From assembly GCA_017508665.1 (NCBI GenBank), contig JAFVYL010000013.1, positions 1 to 64,000 of the forward strand: a stretch of 64,000 nucleotides of DNA. The letters are read 5' to 3'. Shown one piece after another: positions 15,745-23,955 of the stretch. The DNA is from Clostridia bacterium. GTDB lineage: Bacteria > Bacillota > Clostridia > Oscillospirales > CAG-272. The position numbers were made by a program, and so were the translations under genes. Positions within the stretch are counted from its first letter, which is position 1. Every line of letters starts with the position of its first letter. The notes beneath the pieces were generated by a model. It was given only the letters and a program-made list of their open reading frames with translations, was not told the DNA's origin and did not search any database.

Positions 15745-18168
15745 TCAGTCTCTCTTGCGTACTACCCGTGTGACAAGAACAGTCATATCGTCTGAGCGCG
15801 GCATATTTTTGAGGGCGGCTGATAGGATCGAGTCAGCATACTCCTTCAAATTTCGCTTTGGCGGTCTTGAGAGAAGGTCGAGCAGCCACGGAGTGTCCTC
15901 CGCGCTCTGCGCTATACCGTCTGAGAGCATAATGATATAATCGTCTCCCTCAAGGTCTATTTTTATTCTTTCCGCATCCACCCTTTTCATAAGTCCGAGA
16001 GGCGCGGTTTTGGATTTTATTCTGAATATTGACGAGCCGCGCTTCACGTAGGATGCCGCAGCTCCGCTCTTGAGAAATTCCGCATCACCCCTGTAGAGAT
16101 CGACGGAAAACAGATCTACCGTGGCGGAGCATTCTCTGTGTCTGTGGCGGATGGTGTGATTGAGAATTTTCAGCACGGTCTGTCCCTCAGAGTTGAATTC
16201 GAGAGCTCTTTGCATAAAATCTGCGACAAACGCGGAGGTTTCCTTTGCCTCTTTTCCGCTGCCCATACCGTCCGATATCAGCGAGTAGAAATATCCGTTT
16301 TCGCTCTCAAACGCTACTGCTGTGTCACCGGAAATATCCTCGCGTTCACCTGCGATAGAGGATACCGCACACTCGGCACCGAATGATTTTTCACTCGGAC
16401 ACTCCATCAGCGCCATCTTTCCCTTGCGGTAATATTCCGGTGTGCCGAGTCTTACGTCGGCTATGTGCTCAATGTTTTGCTTTAACTCAGGGGCGGTTAT
16501 TTTACTGCCGCTCTCGTCCTCTGCGGCGAGTATGAAATACGGACGTCTTTCACCGAAAGCGCGTATAACACCGTCTATCATTCCGGCATCCATCATTACG
16601 TCCTTCAGTCTCTCCGAGAGATCCTCGTTGAGAGCCTTTTCTCTCTCGTCGTCTATACGAGCCTCGTTGATAAGCTTGGCTATTATACCAAAATCCTCGG
16701 AGTAGGTATCCTTCTTCATTTCCCTAAACTTTTCCTCGGCAAGTATTGACACTCCGCGGTTTATTGCCTCGGCTATGTTGGGAGACATTGGGCAGTACTC
16801 GGGATACGCACCAAGATCTGTGTCACTTATTCTGCCGTTTTGGTAGAGTATCTCTGCGAGGGCAGAGGTGTTTTCTATAAATTTTCTGTCCTCTTTGGTC
16901 ATACACGCCTCTCTGCCGTCACACGCGCGGCAGTACTTGTCTGCACATTCGAGTATCAGGTCGGAGAGCTCCTCTCTCGTGGGACGTGCTGAGTTTTCGC
17001 TGTATTGCTTTATAGACGATGAGATTGCGGAGAGCGACATTTCGAGTGAGGCGAGATTGCCGCGGTATCGGTTTCTGTACGACAGAGCGACCGTACCTAC
17101 CATATCCATCGCGCTTTTTTCAACCTCTTCGCACTCGGCCTCACTTTTCTCATGCGAGAGCTTTTTGAGGATAGGCGAGATGACAAGCGCGGCTATCGCG
17201 TATTCCGGAAGTATGCTGAGAAGACCGCGCAATGCCTCGGCATAGGCAGACCAGGCGCAGAGCAGAGCACCTCCCCCGACCAGACCGTAGCTTATACCCA
17301 ACGGGAAAAGACCGCCGGCAGCTCCTCCCGCGAGAGCGAATGCCACAGAGAGTGTGCTTGATAGACCGAATGATGATACAAAGCCTACGATACATCCGTA
17401 CAGAGCACCGAAGCGACGTGCTATAAGCAGGGTGGCTGCCCCGGAGAAAATGTAGCCGAGCGAGATGCCGAGCAGCTCGTATTCTTTGAATGATATAGAT
17501 ATAAGGAATATTATCAAAAGTGATGAAAGTCTGAAGAAAAGTAAATTAAACTTGTCTTTTTCGCTCTTACCCTTACCGGAAAAGACGTTTACCGTGCTAT
17601 CAAACACGGTATAAAAACTTATTTTACAGTCAAACAATCCCGAGAGAGCGAAGACTAAAAGAGGAGGAAGAATTATCATTGACAGTCCGAATGCGACCGT
17701 AGTAATATTCAATCCCGAGAGGAGCGTCTCGTACACCGCGGCAATAAAACCGCCTATCAGAGAGGCTGACATTTTGAGTAGCAGGCCCTCGGAGAAATAA
17801 CTCATGTATACTTTCTCATCTTCCCCCTTCTCACCGCCTGAGATTATTATTCTGAGGAATACCACAATTACAGCTATCATCGAGTAGATGATGCCCGACT
17901 TTCCGAGTGTCAGAGCTCCGGCGGCAGCACCGAGTGTGGCGAGCCAGACTCTTGTGGGCAATACCGCGATAAAGGCTATAGCAAGTGGGTGCGAGCCGAA
18001 TATCACGTGGCATCTTGCGAAAATAAACGCAACAAAGAAGGTTATGACGTCGATTAGGGGCGCTTCTCTCTTCTTTTTCGCTTCTTCTATTGAGTGCTTG
18101 ATAGTCCCCATAATTCCAGAGGAGCGTTTGGTTTTTTTGTTCGTTTCTTCATGGCTTGTTTTATCCAT
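15745..18168 (-). CDS. spoIIE: Stage II sporulation protein E (sigma-F-activating phosphatase)
   Basis: An 807-residue SpoIIE. In sporulating Bacillota it dephosphorylates SpoIIAA at the asymmetric septum and so activates sigma-F in the forespore. A long run of hydrophobic helices (about residues 35-320) forms the membrane domain, followed by a central regulatory region and a C-terminal PP2C-type phosphatase. The PP2C metal motifs are visible as SLISDGMGSGKEA and IIMLSDGIAQS. The ATG at 18168 is chosen for AAAGGAG 8 nt upstream; the longer form to 18213 has no such site. It stands alone between a bidirectional terminator and a promoter region with three AGGTCG repeats. Confidence 0.95.
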   Translation of the reverse strand: MDKTSHEETNKKTKRSSGIMGTIKHSIEEAKKKREAPLIDVITFFVAFIFARCHVIFGSHPLAIAFIAVLPTRVWLATLGAAAGALTLGKSGIIYSMIAVIVVFLRIIISGGEKGEDEKVYMSYFSEGLLLKMSASLIGGFIAAVYETLLSGLNITTVAFGLSMIILPPLLVFALSGLFDCKISFYTVFDSTVNVFSGKGKSEKDKFNLLFFRLSSLLIIFLISISFKEYELLGISLGYIFSGAATLLIARRFGALYGCIVGFVSSFGLSSTLSVAFALAGGAAGGLFPLGISYGLVGGGALLCAWSAYAEALRGLLSILPEYAIAALVISPILKKLSHEKSEAECEEVEKSAMDMVGTVALSYRNRYRGNLASLEMSLSAISSSIKQYSENSARPTREELSDLILECADKYCRACDGREACMTKEDRKFIENTSALAEILYQNGRISDTDLGAYPEYCPMSPNIAEAINRGVSILAEEKFREMKKDTYSEDFGIIAKLINEARIDDEREKALNEDLSERLKDVMMDAGMIDGVIRAFGERRPYFILAAEDESGSKITAPELKQNIEHIADVRLGTPEYYRKGKMALMECPSEKSFGAECAVSSIAGEREDISGDTAVAFESENGYFYSLISDGMGSGKEAKETSAFVADFMQRALEFNSEGQTVLKILNHTIRHRHRECSATVDLFSVDLYRGDAEFLKSGAAASYVKRGSSIFRIKSKTAPLGLMKRVDAERIKIDLEGDDYIIMLSDGIAQSAEDTPWLLDLLSRPPKRNLKEYADSILSAALKNMPRSDDMTVLVTRVVRKRD

Positions 18169-18217
18169 ATTGAAATCTCCTTTCATAAGGTACTCTTTAT
18201 TTTTGACCTTCACAACT

Positions 18218-18285
18218 ATTGTACTTTGCCGCCCGGTGAGAAATAGGTCGTATCACGTAGGTCGCCAAGGGGACAAAAAGGTCGC
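18218..18285 (-). promoter_or_regulatory. spoIIE promoter region with three direct AGGTCG repeats
   Basis: A -10 candidate TACAAT is on the minus strand at 18218-18223, with no good -35 box at 17 bp. Upstream are three direct copies of AGGTCG(T/C) written on the plus strand at 18245, 18259 and 18279 (14 and 20 bp apart). A poor -35 with upstream repeats fits an activator-dependent promoter. spoIIE is Spo0A-dependent in Bacillus, but these repeats are not the textbook TGTCGAA box. Confidence 0.45.
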
Positions 18286-18402
18286 AATATGGATAAAGCA
18301 GGTAAAAATGCGTGAGGAGAGGCATTATCCGATGATAATTCCCTTATTTTGCGATATGTTGACCGAATAAGTGGGCATTGTGTGAATATAGGATTTTCTC
18401 GC

Positions 18403-18431
18403 TTGAAATTTACAAAAATATATGTTAAAAT
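18403..18431 (+). promoter_or_regulatory. Sigma-A promoter for truB
   Basis: TTGAAA (18403-18408), a 17-bp spacer and TAAAAT (18426-18431), 30 bp before the truB ATG. Confidence 0.7.
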
Positions 18432-18460
18432 ATTAAGTAAGAAAAATTAGGAGTCCGTGT

Positions 18461-19363
18461 ATGGAAAAGGTTAAGGAGCTCTCCGGTCTTGTTATAGTCA
18501 ACAAGGAGGAGGGGATCACATCTCAGGGTGTGGTAAACAGAGTGAAAAGAATATTCGGTGTATCCAAGGCGGGACACACGGGCACGCTCGACCCTATGGC
18601 TACGGGAGTTTTACCCGTGCTTATCGGCAGAGGAGTTAAGGCAAGTGAGTTTATGCTCACATCCGGAAAGCATTACGGTGCGACACTTCTGCTCGGAGTT
18701 ACGACGGACACCGAGGACGTGACGGGTACTGTCCTTACAGAGTGCGAGGTGGATTGCACAGAGGAAGAGGTGCTCTCGGCAGTTTCGGGCTTCGTCGGTG
18801 AGATAATGCAGACGCCGCCTATGTACTCGGCACTTAAGGTCGGCGGCAAGAAGCTGTGCGATCTTGCCAGACGCGGCGAGGTGGTTGAGCGCGAGGCAAG
18901 ACCTGTGACGGTTTATTCCATAGACGTCCGCCGTATCAACGCGAGGGAATATTACCTTGACGTAAAATGCTCAAAGGGTACTTACATAAGAACGCTTTGC
19001 GCGGACATAGGATCGGCGCTCGGTGTCGGCGGTTGTATGAAGACTTTGCAAAGGCTCTCGGCATCCGGATATAAGATAGACGAGGCGAGGACACTCACCG
19101 AGCTTGAAGAGATGAGTGATGAGGAGAAGATCTCCTTTGTCCGTCCCGTCGAGGACGTGTTCAAAAAATACGAGCTTGTCACACTTCCCGATTTCTTTGC
19201 ACGGCTTGCGCGCTCGGGCCTTGAAATCTATCTTCACAAGATAAAAAGGAGCTTTAAGGTCGGGGACGTGGTAAGAATTGCCGACTCGGGCGGTTTCTTT
19301 GCCGTGGGAGAGGTAAGAGAGTTTGAGGGCGGACTTGCGATAAAGCCTATCAGACAGTTTTGA
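18461..19363 (+). CDS. truB: tRNA pseudouridine(55) synthase
   Basis: A 300-residue TruB, which isomerises U55 in the T-loop of tRNAs. The catalytic aspartate lies in GHTGTLDPMATGVLPVLIG. Further family motifs are PPMYSALKVGGKKL and KGTYIRTLCADIG. The C-terminal part (about 230-300) corresponds to the PUA-like region. The ATG follows TAGGAG. In many bacteria truB sits near rbfA or ribF; here ribF is 9 kb away and the next gene downstream is addA, 63 bp on. Confidence 0.96.
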   Translation: MEKVKELSGLVIVNKEEGITSQGVVNRVKRIFGVSKAGHTGTLDPMATGVLPVLIGRGVKASEFMLTSGKHYGATLLLGVTTDTEDVTGTVLTECEVDCTEEEVLSAVSGFVGEIMQTPPMYSALKVGGKKLCDLARRGEVVEREARPVTVYSIDVRRINAREYYLDVKCSKGTYIRTLCADIGSALGVGGCMKTLQRLSASGYKIDEARTLTELEEMSDEEKISFVRPVEDVFKKYELVTLPDFFARLARSGLEIYLHKIKRSFKVGDVVRIADSGGFFAVGEVREFEGGLAIKPIRQF

Positions 19364-19426
19364 TAAATATTTGAATTTTACGTTGCTCGCTTTTTAATTT
19401 TCATTACATTAAAACAAGGAGGGGTT

Positions 19427-22400
19427 ATGGCAGACGTACGTTGGACAGGCAGTCAGCTTGACGCAATAAATACAAGAGATCGCACTTTACTCGTATCGGC
19501 TGCGGCTGGTTCGGGTAAGACCGCTACCCTCACCGAGAGAATAATCTCGTCGGTGCTTGACAGTGAGAACCCTATAAATATAGAAGATATGCTCATCGTG
19601 ACCTACACGCGCGCCGCTGTAGGTGAATTGCGCGAGAGAATAGGCAAGGCGGTCAAAAAGGCTCTCAAGGAGCGCCCCGACGACGAGAGGCTCGCGCGCC
19701 AGCTCCATATGCTGCCGAGCGCAAAGATAAGCACGATCGACGCCTTTTGCGCCGATATTCTCAGAGCCAATGCCGAGAGGGTGGGCATCAGTCCGTCCTT
19801 CAGAGTGCCTGACAGTGCGGAGGCGCAGCTGCTCGGTGAAAATATTCTTTCGGGACTTCTTGAGGCTATCTATGAGGGAAATGCGCCCGAGGTAGCATCT
19901 CCCAAGGAGCTTGACGCCTTGACAGACTGTCTGGCTCAGGCAAGACGTCAGGGGGAATTGCCGAAGATAATCAGCATGATCTATTCGTCCACGCTTTCTT
20001 CTCTTGACGGCGTGGGCTCTATCGGCGCGCTTGTCGATGAGTTTGATCCCGAAAAATTCACCTCTGTTGAGAGCACCGGCTTCGGTAAATATATTATGTC
20101 GAGACTTAAAGAACTCCTCGCGCATTACCGCAAGGTGTTTACCGATATAAAAAACGAGATAATCTCTATCGATGCGGTAAAATACGCAAAGATCATAGAT
20201 ATGACAGACGATGCGCTCGCCTTAATATCCGAGCTTGAATCCAAGGAGAATTATTCCGGAGTACGCGACACGCTCTCCGTCTATGAATTTAAGAAGGCGG
20301 CATCCGTGTCGAAAAAAGACCCACTTCCGCCAATATCTGCAATAAGAAAAAGCTTTAAGGAAGAAATCACGAAAATGGGTGAGGACTTCTTCAAGCACAC
20401 CGAGGATGAGTGGAAAGTCGCTTATGAGGGGCTCTACCGTCAGTTTGACGTCTTGTACCGACTTATCCGTGAATTTGACAGACTTTTCAGACAGGAAAAG
20501 ATCAGACGGGGTATATGTGAGTTCTCCGACGTTGAAAGATACACATATGAGTGCCTTTGGCAAAACGGTGAGAAGACCGACGTCGCAAGGGAACAGGCAA
20601 GACTCTACCGAGCTGTGTATATAGACGAGTATCAGGACGTAAACAGCCTGCAGAATAAGATCTTCGAGGCTATCTCCACGGAGTCGAACAGATTTATGGT
20701 TGGAGATATAAAGCAGAGCATCTATGAGTTCAGAAGCGCAAACCCGAAAATATTTGCGGATATGAAAAAGAGCTTTCCGCCTCTTGGCGCAAAGGGAGAT
20801 TTCCCTGCGGCATCGATATTCATGTCGGATAACTTCAGATGTGACAGAGGCGTTATAGATTTTGTAAACGACGTCTTTGACAAGCTCTTCTACTATCTAC
20901 GCGATAGCATAGGCTACGTTGACGGTGACAGACTTAAGTTCAGCAAGGGAAATACCGACGCGCCTTACGTCTATCCCGAAATATGTCTTGTTCCTACAAT
21001 TCCCAAGTCGGACCCGAGATCTGTGCTTGTCAAAGAACAGTCGGAGCTTGTACCCGAGGTTGTGGCAAGAAAGATAAAGGAGCTTATCGACACCGGACAT
21101 CTTGACAGCGGTGAGAAAATACAGCCGAGGCATATAGCCATCATAATGAGAAACGTCAAGAACAAGGGCGAAAAATACGCACGGGCTCTGTCTAAGCTCG
21201 GAATTCCGGCGGCTCTTGCCGAAAACGAGCGCTTCTTTATAAATTCGGACGTCCTGCTTGTTCTTTGTCTTCTCAACTCTATAGATAATCCGCATAAGGA
21301 CGTTTATCTCGCGGGACTTATGTGCTCACCGATATACGGCTTTAAGCTCGGGGACGTGGCCCTGATACGAAAGCTCGCGCCTGCTGACACCCTCTATGAC
21401 TCTCTGGTTAAGTACGCCGAGGAGGGTGAGGACGGGGAGCGTGTCAGAAAATTCCTTGATAAGCTATCCTATTACAGACTTATCTCGGAGGGTATGCCCA
21501 CGGACAAGCTGCTGATGAAGCTTTATCATGAGACGGGGCTATTAGCTCTTTCCTCTAATAAAAAGGAGAGCAAGGACAACCTGATGCTCCTATATGAGCA
21601 TGCGAGAAAGTTCGAGGGCGGCTCGTTCAAGGGACTTTACAACTTTATCAGCTACATCAATCAGCTCACCGGCAGAGAGAGTGACTTTGATAAGAGGGAA
21701 GCTCCCGGAGAGTGCGATGCCGTAAGGATCATAACCGCGCACGGATCTAAGGGACTTGAATACCCGATAGTATTCTTTGCGGGGGGTACGTCCAGCTTCA
21801 ATCAGAGTAAGGAGGCGGGAGAACCGCCGAGATTTGAGTACGAAGAGGGCTTTGGCATAGGTATGTTCCTGCGTACCGCTTCGGGCCTTGCGCTTGTGCG
21901 TAATTCCACCAAAAATATAGTAAAGGATTACAGGCGCAGAAAGAAGATAGAAGAGGAGGCGCGTGTCCTCTACGTAATACTCACCAGAGCGCGTGAGAGA
22001 CTCTACGTTGTAGGACAGGTCAAGTCGGATGCCGAGGCATTTGAGGCGGAGTGTGCCGCCGAGAGAGAATACATGTCCGAATACTCTGTGTATAACGTCT
22101 CATCTCTCTTTAAGATGATTTTGGAAATGAAGGAGTTTGACACAAAGCTCCCGTCCGAATTTTTACAATATCCGCCTCTTGTATACACCGACGCGGCTTA
22201 TGATGCCGTTGAGAACACAGATACGGACACGTACGGTGGTGAGTGTGAGTTGACAAGCGCGATCACCGATACCGAAATAATACTTGACGGCAGCGACGTC
22301 GCACAGCTTGAGTCGGAGCTCAGGCGCAGATTTGCCTTTGAATATCCCGCTTCTCATCTTACACGTCTGCCGGGTAAGCTCTCTGTTTCAAGACTTTACC

Positions 22401-23062
22401 CTGAGATACTTGACGGCAGCGACGAGTTCGCCGTTAAGCTCGACGGCAGTGAGGAAACCGAAGAAAAGCGCGGCTATCTCCCTAAGTTCCGTGCCCCAAG
22501 CGAAGCCGATCTCAGTGCGGAACGCGGCATAGCTACTCATATGCTACTCCAGTTCTGCGATCTTGACAGACTCGCAGATATAGGCGGCAGAGGAGAGCTT
22601 GCAGAGCTCAAGTCACGGGGATTCCTTTCCGAGAGAGACGCATCACTTGTGAGAATAAAAGAGGTAGACGCCTTCGCAAAATCAAGGCTTATATCCGAGA
22701 TGCGCTCATCTGAGCGGCTGTACCGTGAGTTCAGATTCAACGTCAAGCTTCCCGCGAGTGATTTCACCGCAGATCCCGAGCAGAAGGAGCTTTACCGTGA
22801 CGAGCAGATACTCGTGCAGGGTGTCATAGACTGTCTGTACGTAGACGCCGACGGGGAATATCATCTCGTTGACTACAAGACCGACAGACTTACCGCAGAT
22901 GAGCGAGCGGACAGAGAGCTTGCAAGAAAAAAACTCTCTGCAAAGCACGCCCTTCAGCTTTCCTATTATGCAAAAGCCGTGGAGCTCATCTTCGGCAAAT
23001 ATCCAAAGACTATTGAGGTATATTCGCTGCCTCTTGGCGACACGCTCGACGTGTCAATATAA
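19427..23062 (+). CDS. addA: ATP-dependent helicase/nuclease subunit A (AddA)
   Basis: A 1211-residue UvrD/RecB-type helicase-nuclease for double-strand break processing. Walker A is SAAAGSGKT (about residues 24-32) in a UvrD-like N terminus. Walker B is YIDEYQDV (about 398), followed by VGDIKQSIYEFR. Helicase motif V/VI segments include ITAHGSKGLEYPIVF and LYVILTRARERLYV. The RecB-family nuclease domain at the C terminus has YHLVDYKTDRL. AAGGAGG lies 5 nt before the ATG. The usual partner addB is not in the window, which is unusual because addB-addA are often adjacent. The gene ends at a bidirectional terminator. Confidence 0.93.
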   Translation: MADVRWTGSQLDAINTRDRTLLVSAAAGSGKTATLTERIISSVLDSENPINIEDMLIVTYTRAAVGELRERIGKAVKKALKERPDDERLARQLHMLPSAKISTIDAFCADILRANAERVGISPSFRVPDSAEAQLLGENILSGLLEAIYEGNAPEVASPKELDALTDCLAQARRQGELPKIISMIYSSTLSSLDGVGSIGALVDEFDPEKFTSVESTGFGKYIMSRLKELLAHYRKVFTDIKNEIISIDAVKYAKIIDMTDDALALISELESKENYSGVRDTLSVYEFKKAASVSKKDPLPPISAIRKSFKEEITKMGEDFFKHTEDEWKVAYEGLYRQFDVLYRLIREFDRLFRQEKIRRGICEFSDVERYTYECLWQNGEKTDVAREQARLYRAVYIDEYQDVNSLQNKIFEAISTESNRFMVGDIKQSIYEFRSANPKIFADMKKSFPPLGAKGDFPAASIFMSDNFRCDRGVIDFVNDVFDKLFYYLRDSIGYVDGDRLKFSKGNTDAPYVYPEICLVPTIPKSDPRSVLVKEQSELVPEVVARKIKELIDTGHLDSGEKIQPRHIAIIMRNVKNKGEKYARALSKLGIPAALAENERFFINSDVLLVLCLLNSIDNPHKDVYLAGLMCSPIYGFKLGDVALIRKLAPADTLYDSLVKYAEEGEDGERVRKFLDKLSYYRLISEGMPTDKLLMKLYHETGLLALSSNKKESKDNLMLLYEHARKFEGGSFKGLYNFISYINQLTGRESDFDKREAPGECDAVRIITAHGSKGLEYPIVFFAGGTSSFNQSKEAGEPPRFEYEEGFGIGMFLRTASGLALVRNSTKNIVKDYRRRKKIEEEARVLYVILTRARERLYVVGQVKSDAEAFEAECAAEREYMSEYSVYNVSSLFKMILEMKEFDTKLPSEFLQYPPLVYTDAAYDAVENTDTDTYGGECELTSAITDTEIILDGSDVAQLESELRRRFAFEYPASHLTRLPGKLSVSRLYPEILDGSDEFAVKLDGSEETEEKRGYLPKFRAPSEADLSAERGIATHMLLQFCDLDRLADIGGRGELAELKSRGFLSERDASLVRIKEVDAFAKSRLISEMRSSERLYREFRFNVKLPASDFTADPEQKELYRDEQILVQGVIDCLYVDADGEYHLVDYKTDRLTADERADRELARKKLSAKHALQLSYYAKAVELIFGKYPKTIEVYSLPLGDTLDVSI

Positions 23063-23110
23063 AAAACACCGTTAAGCCCCGACACGTGCGGAGTTTAACG
23101 GTGTTTTTAT
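23063..23110. terminator. Bidirectional terminator between addA and birA
   Basis: AACACCGTTAA (23065-23075) pairs with TTAACGGTGTT (23095-23105). T-runs lie on both outer sides. It separates convergent genes. Confidence 0.85.
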
Positions 23111-23116
23111 GTTATA

Positions 23117-23905
23117 TTATCGGTTTATTTTCCTTACGGATACCTCTCCCGTGGATAAGGTCTCCTCGCTTCCATCGGGGAGAGAAAGAATTAGCTCGCA
23201 TTTTTCGTTTATATCGGTGACGTGAGCCGTATAGCTTTCGGTAGGCTTGATAACCGTGACGTCCTCTCCTATAATGAAGGAGCGCGCCTTATATTCCGCG
23301 GCGATCTCGGGAGTACCCGCCTTATCGAGATTCTCAAAGAATTCTCTGATTATCATAGCCGCGAGTGAATTTACATCTATCCTCTTGCCGCTTTCGTCCT
23401 CGAGCGTGGTCGCAATATTCTTAACGTCCATATCGAAATCCTGCTTTAAGAGATTGATACCGATGCCGACGACCGCATATTCAAGGCTTTCGCCGTCGTT
23501 TGCGGCCTTGCCCTCGGTGAGTATGCCGGCAAGCTTACGACCGCCGACGTATACGTCGTTTACCCATTTTATCTTTGCTTTCACACCTCCGAGAGCTTCT
23601 ACCGTGCGAGATGCTATAACTGCCATATAGGTGGTCAGAGAGATAGCAAAGTCGGAGGAAAAACCGTTGCCGAGCAGAATGGAGAGGTAAAGTCCCTTTC
23701 CTCTCTCGGATATGAAGCTCCTGCCGAGTCTTCCTCTTCCTGCGGTTTGCTCACTTGCTATGAATACCGCACTTTCTTGCCTGTTCTTTTCCGCATAGCT
23801 TTTTGCTTGCGTATTGGTAGAGTCGGTTGTTTTATAGACTGTAATGGGAACTGTTTTTGATAATTTACCTATTTTGCGCCTGATCTTGATTTTACAAAGA
23901 GCCAT
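23117..23905 (-). CDS. birA: Biotin--[acetyl-CoA-carboxylase] ligase, short form
   Basis: A 262-residue biotin protein ligase that activates biotin with ATP and attaches it to carrier proteins. The biotin/AMP loop is visible as QTAGRGRLGRSFIS, followed by GKGLYLSILL and KWVNDVYVGGRKLAGILTE (catalytic lysine region). The C-terminal SH3-like domain covers about 215-262. The N-terminal DNA-binding helix-turn-helix of group II BirA is missing, so this is a group I enzyme and probably does not repress biotin genes. AAGGA precedes the ATG. It lies downstream of ileS, whose terminator at 23921-23952 has only a weak T-tract, so read-through from ileS is plausible. Confidence 0.94.
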   Translation of the reverse strand: MALCKIKIRRKIGKLSKTVPITVYKTTDSTNTQAKSYAEKNRQESAVFIASEQTAGRGRLGRSFISERGKGLYLSILLGNGFSSDFAISLTTYMAVIASRTVEALGGVKAKIKWVNDVYVGGRKLAGILTEGKAANDGESLEYAVVGIGINLLKQDFDMDVKNIATTLEDESGKRIDVNSLAAMIIREFFENLDKAGTPEIAAEYKARSFIIGEDVTVIKPTESYTAHVTDINEKCELILSLPDGSEETLSTGEVSVRKINR

Positions 23906-23916
23906 AAATCTTCCTT

Positions 23917-23952
23917 TTAAAATAGCGGCTACCGTGTGAGATAGCCGCTATT
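23917..23952 (-). terminator. Terminator or attenuator between ileS and birA
   Basis: Perfect 11-bp stem AATAGCGGCTA (23921-23931) and TAGCCGCTATT (23942-23952). On the minus strand the T-tract is short (TTTTAAAAGG), so partial read-through into birA is possible. Confidence 0.65.
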
Positions 23953-23955
23953 GAA

